Of a stretch of 64,000 nucleotides of DNA, positions 60,373-64,000 are shown in pieces. The translations under genes were made by a program, and so were the position numbers. Where the stretch lies: NCBI GenBank assembly GCA_949840775.1, contig CATKXO010000008.1, forward strand, positions 1-64,000, given 5' to 3'. The DNA is from an uncultured bacterium (GTDB lineage: Bacteria; Bacillota; Clostridia; Oscillospirales; Oscillospiraceae). Under the pieces are notes generated by a model, which saw nothing but the letters and a program-made list of their open reading frames with translations, ran no database searches and had not been told where the DNA came from. The stretch's first letter is position 1, and every line of letters begins with the position of its first letter.

Positions 60373-60579
60373 ATGGGCAAAACATCTAGTAAGGTCAAGG
60401 ATAGATATAACGCGAAAGCATACGATACAATTTTAACACGGCTTCCTAAGGGGCAGAAGGCGCAGATTCAGGCTCATGCAGCTGCTCAAGGGGAAAGTGT
60501 CAACGGTTTTGTAAGCCGGGCAATTGCCGAAACAATGGAGAGGGACAAAGAAAAAACCGCCCCGGACGGGACGGCTTGA
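60373..60579 (+). CDS. ribbon-helix-helix (Arc-type) DNA-binding protein
   Basis: A 68-residue protein. The pattern RYNAKAYDTILTRLPKGQKA and QAHAAAQGESVNGFVSRAI is that of Arc/MetJ-like ribbon-helix-helix repressors. ATG 60373 is preferred because an upstream ATG lies in the operator region; the ribosome site is weak. Its last codons overlap the promoter of the short RNA at 60576. Likely represses itself and the divergent DUF6809 gene. Confidence 0.8.
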   Translation: MGKTSSKVKDRYNAKAYDTILTRLPKGQKAQIQAHAAAQGESVNGFVSRAIAETMERDKEKTAPDGTA

Positions 60580-60604
60580 CAAGAGAGCCAGGAGCGGTTA
60601 TAAT
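60576..60604 (+). promoter_or_regulatory. perfect sigma-A promoter of a short RNA
   Basis: TTGACA, 17 bases, TATAAT. The -35 box includes the stop codon of the regulator gene. Confidence 0.85.
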
Positions 60605-60610
60605 AAAGAC

Positions 60611-60724
60611 TAGAGGGCGGTCAGCCAGTTGCAGCTGGTTGACGGTCAATCTTCAGACAAGTTTATAGCTTGAGAAATTGCCGTCTTCTTAACTGTGTTC
60701 TAGGGGGCGGCTACTTCTTTAGGT
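60611..60724 (+). ncRNA. short RNA, antitoxin-like, copy 2 of a two-member family
   Basis: A hairpin GTCAGCCAG / CTGGTTGAC (60620-60645) is followed by TTATAGCTTGAGAAATTGCCG and, after a loop, GGGGGCGGCTACTTCTTT. This second part lines up with the RNA at 14449-14541. No convincing protein is encoded on either strand. On the reverse strand a possible lost toxin tail (AAG AAG TAG) abuts REP-like element K. Confidence 0.5.
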
Positions 60725-60746
60725 GCCGTCCGATGGTGATTCCTAA

Positions 60747-60828
60747 AGTAGGGGCCGCCCCCCTGGGCGGCCCGAAACCAGGGGAGGCGCTGCATTTTGG
60801 CGGGCCGCCGAGGGCGGCGGCCCCTACA
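60747..60828. repeat. REP-like two-armed palindromic element K
   Basis: AGTAGGGGCCGCCCCCCTGG.. and ..GGGCGGCGGCCCCTACA. It lies where the reverse-strand toxin of the short RNA locus would be. Confidence 0.75.
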
Positions 60829-60933
60829 TTAAATCTGCGTAAAGGACACTCCCGAATTTAGCACTCCACCCACCCGTTTGTGAACGAAATGTAAATCCTT
60901 TCAAATCAACCCCCATTTTTTTTAAATTGGGGG

Positions 60934-60962
60934 TTGATTTTTTTGCCGGAAGCGGTTATTAT
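60934..60962 (+). promoter_or_regulatory. sigma-A promoter of groES-groEL
   Basis: TTGATT, 17 bases, TATTAT, 12 bases before the CIRCE element. Confidence 0.7.
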
Positions 60963-60973
60963 CTTAAACAGAG

Positions 60974-61000
60974 TTAGCACTCAAAAGAATTAAGTGCTAA
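60974..61000. promoter_or_regulatory. CIRCE element (HrcA operator)
   Basis: TTAGCACTC, nine bases, AAGTGCTAA: the consensus with one change in the right half (GAGTGCTAA). HrcA represses the chaperonin operon at normal temperature. Confidence 0.93.
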
Positions 61001-61015
61001 ACGCGAGATTGTTAG

Positions 61016-61336
<321 letters not shown>

Positions 61337-61341
61337 AGGCG

Positions 61342-61498
61342 TGTAGGGGCGGCCTGTGGCCGCCCGCGACCCGCCTAATTCGTAGGGGCGGATAATATCC
61401 GCCCGCAACCCCTGGCACGTGGCAGAACGGGCGGATGATATCCGCCCCTACAGCCCATCTGGCACAACTAAATCGGGCGGCCACAGGCCGCCCCTACA
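61342..61498. repeat. nested REP-like elements L between groES and groEL
   Basis: Outer arms GGGGCGGCCTGTGGCCGCCC (61346-61365) and GGGCGGCCACAGGCCGCCCC (61475-61494) are exact complements. Within lies a second element (61382-61452) with arms TAGGGGCGGATAATATCC.. and ..GGATGATATCCGCCCCTA. Confidence 0.85.
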
Positions 61499-61517
61499 AC
61501 ACAAATTTTGGAGGTAA

Positions 61518-63149
<1,632 letters not shown>

Positions 63150-63163
63150 GCCATAACAAGTGC

Positions 63164-63193
63164 AAAGCCCGGAGCGCAAGCTCCGGGCTTTTC
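63164..63193 (+). terminator. terminator of groES-groEL
   Basis: Stem AAGCCCGGAGC / GCTCCGGGCTT with a GCAA tetraloop, then TTTT. Confidence 0.9.
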
Positions 63194-63198
63194 CGATA

Positions 63199-63321
63199 TT
63201 AAGCGGCGGTGGCAGCCAGCTCCTCACGGGCCTCCCGCTCGTTGTCGGCGGAGAAGCAAAACCGCCCCGCCCAGTCGTAGACCTCTACGTGTCCCCTTAC
63301 CCAAACAATGCTGTAATCCAT
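63199..63321 (-). CDS. hypothetical 40-residue protein
   Basis: ATG GAT TAC AGC at 63321 follows AAAGGAG at good spacing. The product MDYSIVWVRGHVEVYDWAGR with the tail EREAREELAATAA is short but has a plausible beta-hairpin plus helix pattern and typical codon use. It is divergent from the small gene at 63416. Function unknown. Confidence 0.6.
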   Translation of the reverse strand: MDYSIVWVRGHVEVYDWAGRFCFSADNEREAREELAATAA

Positions 63322-63415
63322 AGCGTCTTGCTCCTTTCTTGTATTGTGACCTCAGTATACAAGAGGAACAGTCCCATAAACCGGACTTTTATCCGGGCCG
63401 AAGGAGGGAATTTTA

Positions 63416-63577
63416 TTGGATACCATCGTTTACACCGTCCGGGCGATCAATGGCGATTACGCCGACCTGGTCACTGACGGCGGTGGGGAGCACTCCATCA
63501 CCATGTTTCTGCTCCCCGAGGGCACCACTGTGGGCAGCAGGCTCAAGCTGGAGAACTTTCAGTGGGAGCTGGTATGA
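63416..63577 (+). CDS. small DUF3006-like protein
   Basis: A 53-residue protein starting at TTG 63416, preceded by AAGGAGGG. The pattern INGDYADLVTDGG, LLPEGTTVGSRLKL matches the short beta-rich DUF3006-type proteins from memory. No catalytic residues. Function unknown. Confidence 0.6.
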   Translation: MDTIVYTVRAINGDYADLVTDGGGEHSITMFLLPEGTTVGSRLKLENFQWELV

Positions 63578-63582
63578 AAGCC

Positions 63583-63611
63583 TTGCGTCCTACAGAGCCC
63601 TGTGCTATACT
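63583..63611 (+). promoter_or_regulatory. promoter of the last gene
   Basis: TTGCGT, 17 bases, TATACT, about 40 bases before the ATG. Confidence 0.65.
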
Positions 63612-63650
63612 GAGGAAGAAAATTCCTTGGAAAAGAAAGGGAGAGACGCC

Positions 63651-64000
63651 ATGGGAATCTTTGATTATTTCAGTACCTTGATTGTTCTGGCCCCTGTCAT
63701 CATCATTGGGGTGCTGTTTGTTGTGAAACGGGGCAAATATAAGAACAAATCCAATGCCGGGGCGTTTTTCTTTGAGGACGGCAGCCTGGTGCTGAACACG
63801 GGAATCCCATACCCCATTCCCTTTGAGAATATCGACCGCGTGGAGCTGTCCTACAGCCCCTGGGAGCTGGAGCACAGGCTCTCCTACAGCCTGGGGGTAA
63901 AGGTGTTTAAAAAGGACGGCAAAAAGAAATGGGTGTTCTACAAGGGCTACAAAACAGCCAAGCTGGCTACTCCCTATGACATGGAGGCCGCCCTGAAAGC
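63651..64000 (+). CDS. membrane-anchored hypothetical protein, cut by the window edge
   Basis: At least 116 residues, open at the right edge. One membrane helix (about 8-25, TLIVLAPVIIIGVLFVV) is followed by a basic stretch and a cytoplasmic beta-rich domain (FFFEDGSLVLNTGIPYPIPFENIDRVELSYSP split by loops) that looks like a PH-like bacterial domain. AAAGGGAG precedes ATG 63651. Family not recognised. Confidence 0.65.
   Translation, partial: MGIFDYFSTLIVLAPVIIIGVLFVVKRGKYKNKSNAGAFFFEDGSLVLNTGIPYPIPFENIDRVELSYSPWELEHRLSYSLGVKVFKKDGKKKWVFYKGYKTAKLATPYDMEAALK

Noticed and set aside
60747-60860. Forward or reverse frames across element K as a toxin gene
   Set aside because: The frames run through the GC-rich palindromes and give no membrane helix.

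Overview
The window reads as a chromosome segment of an endospore-forming, GC-rich member of the Clostridia, most like the gut Oscillospiraceae (Flavonifractor or Lawsonibacter type). The evidence is Spo0A, a WalR-WalK-YycH-YycI signalling operon, strong GGAGG ribosome sites, consensus sigma-A promoters and many REP-like palindromes of the TGTAGGGGCG...CGCCCCTACA kind. No rRNA is present, so genus placement is inference.

Layout. 1-720: end of a decayed mobile element (a cytosine methyltransferase fragment and a truncated hypothetical gene) against the 3' end of tRNA-Pro(GGG). 0.9-7.2 kb: rhaD, spo0A, a TSCPD protein, a secreted stalk-domain protein with a tandem-hairpin 5' UTR, a CLC channel with a VOC protein, and a CBS protein. 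7.2-14.4 kb: BlaR1/BlaI pair, flavoprotein-rubredoxin fusion and two ECF sigma/anti-sigma pairs. 14.4-18.8 kb: a short RNA locus with convergent promoters, a CNNM-type membrane protein, and the operon rpmG-secE-nusG-rplK-rplA. 18.9-26.2 kb: an AT-richer type I restriction-modification operon with its own XRE regulator, probably acquired horizontally.

26.5-40.2 kb is the most interesting part, a carbohydrate module. A SorC-regulated dhaL-dhaK-aldolase-VOC operon stands beside a ribose-type ABC importer whose binding protein holds two near-identical tandem domains. The importer is followed by a YesN/YesM-type two-component pair in which the kinase has almost no extracellular part. Next come a double ABC ATPase-like protein that has lost both P-loops, and a D-lyxose isomerase. 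I propose that the dead ATPase couples importer state to the kinase; this is inference.

40.2-64 kb: MFS/TetR pair with matching operators, a DUF815 ATPase, dusB, a third ECF sigma/anti-sigma pair, an EF-G paralogue, a PemK/MazF-type toxin-antitoxin pair, a NUDIX hydrolase, walRK-yycHI, murI, an ankyrin protein, an RNA methyltransferase, a lipid kinase, a ribbon-helix-helix regulator, a second copy of the short RNA family, groES-groEL under a CIRCE element, and small conserved genes up to an incomplete gene at the right edge.

Two dispersed repeat families recur: a two-armed REP-like element (about a dozen copies, several inside operons, one nested in another) and a 110-120 bp element with terminal inverted repeats (two copies).
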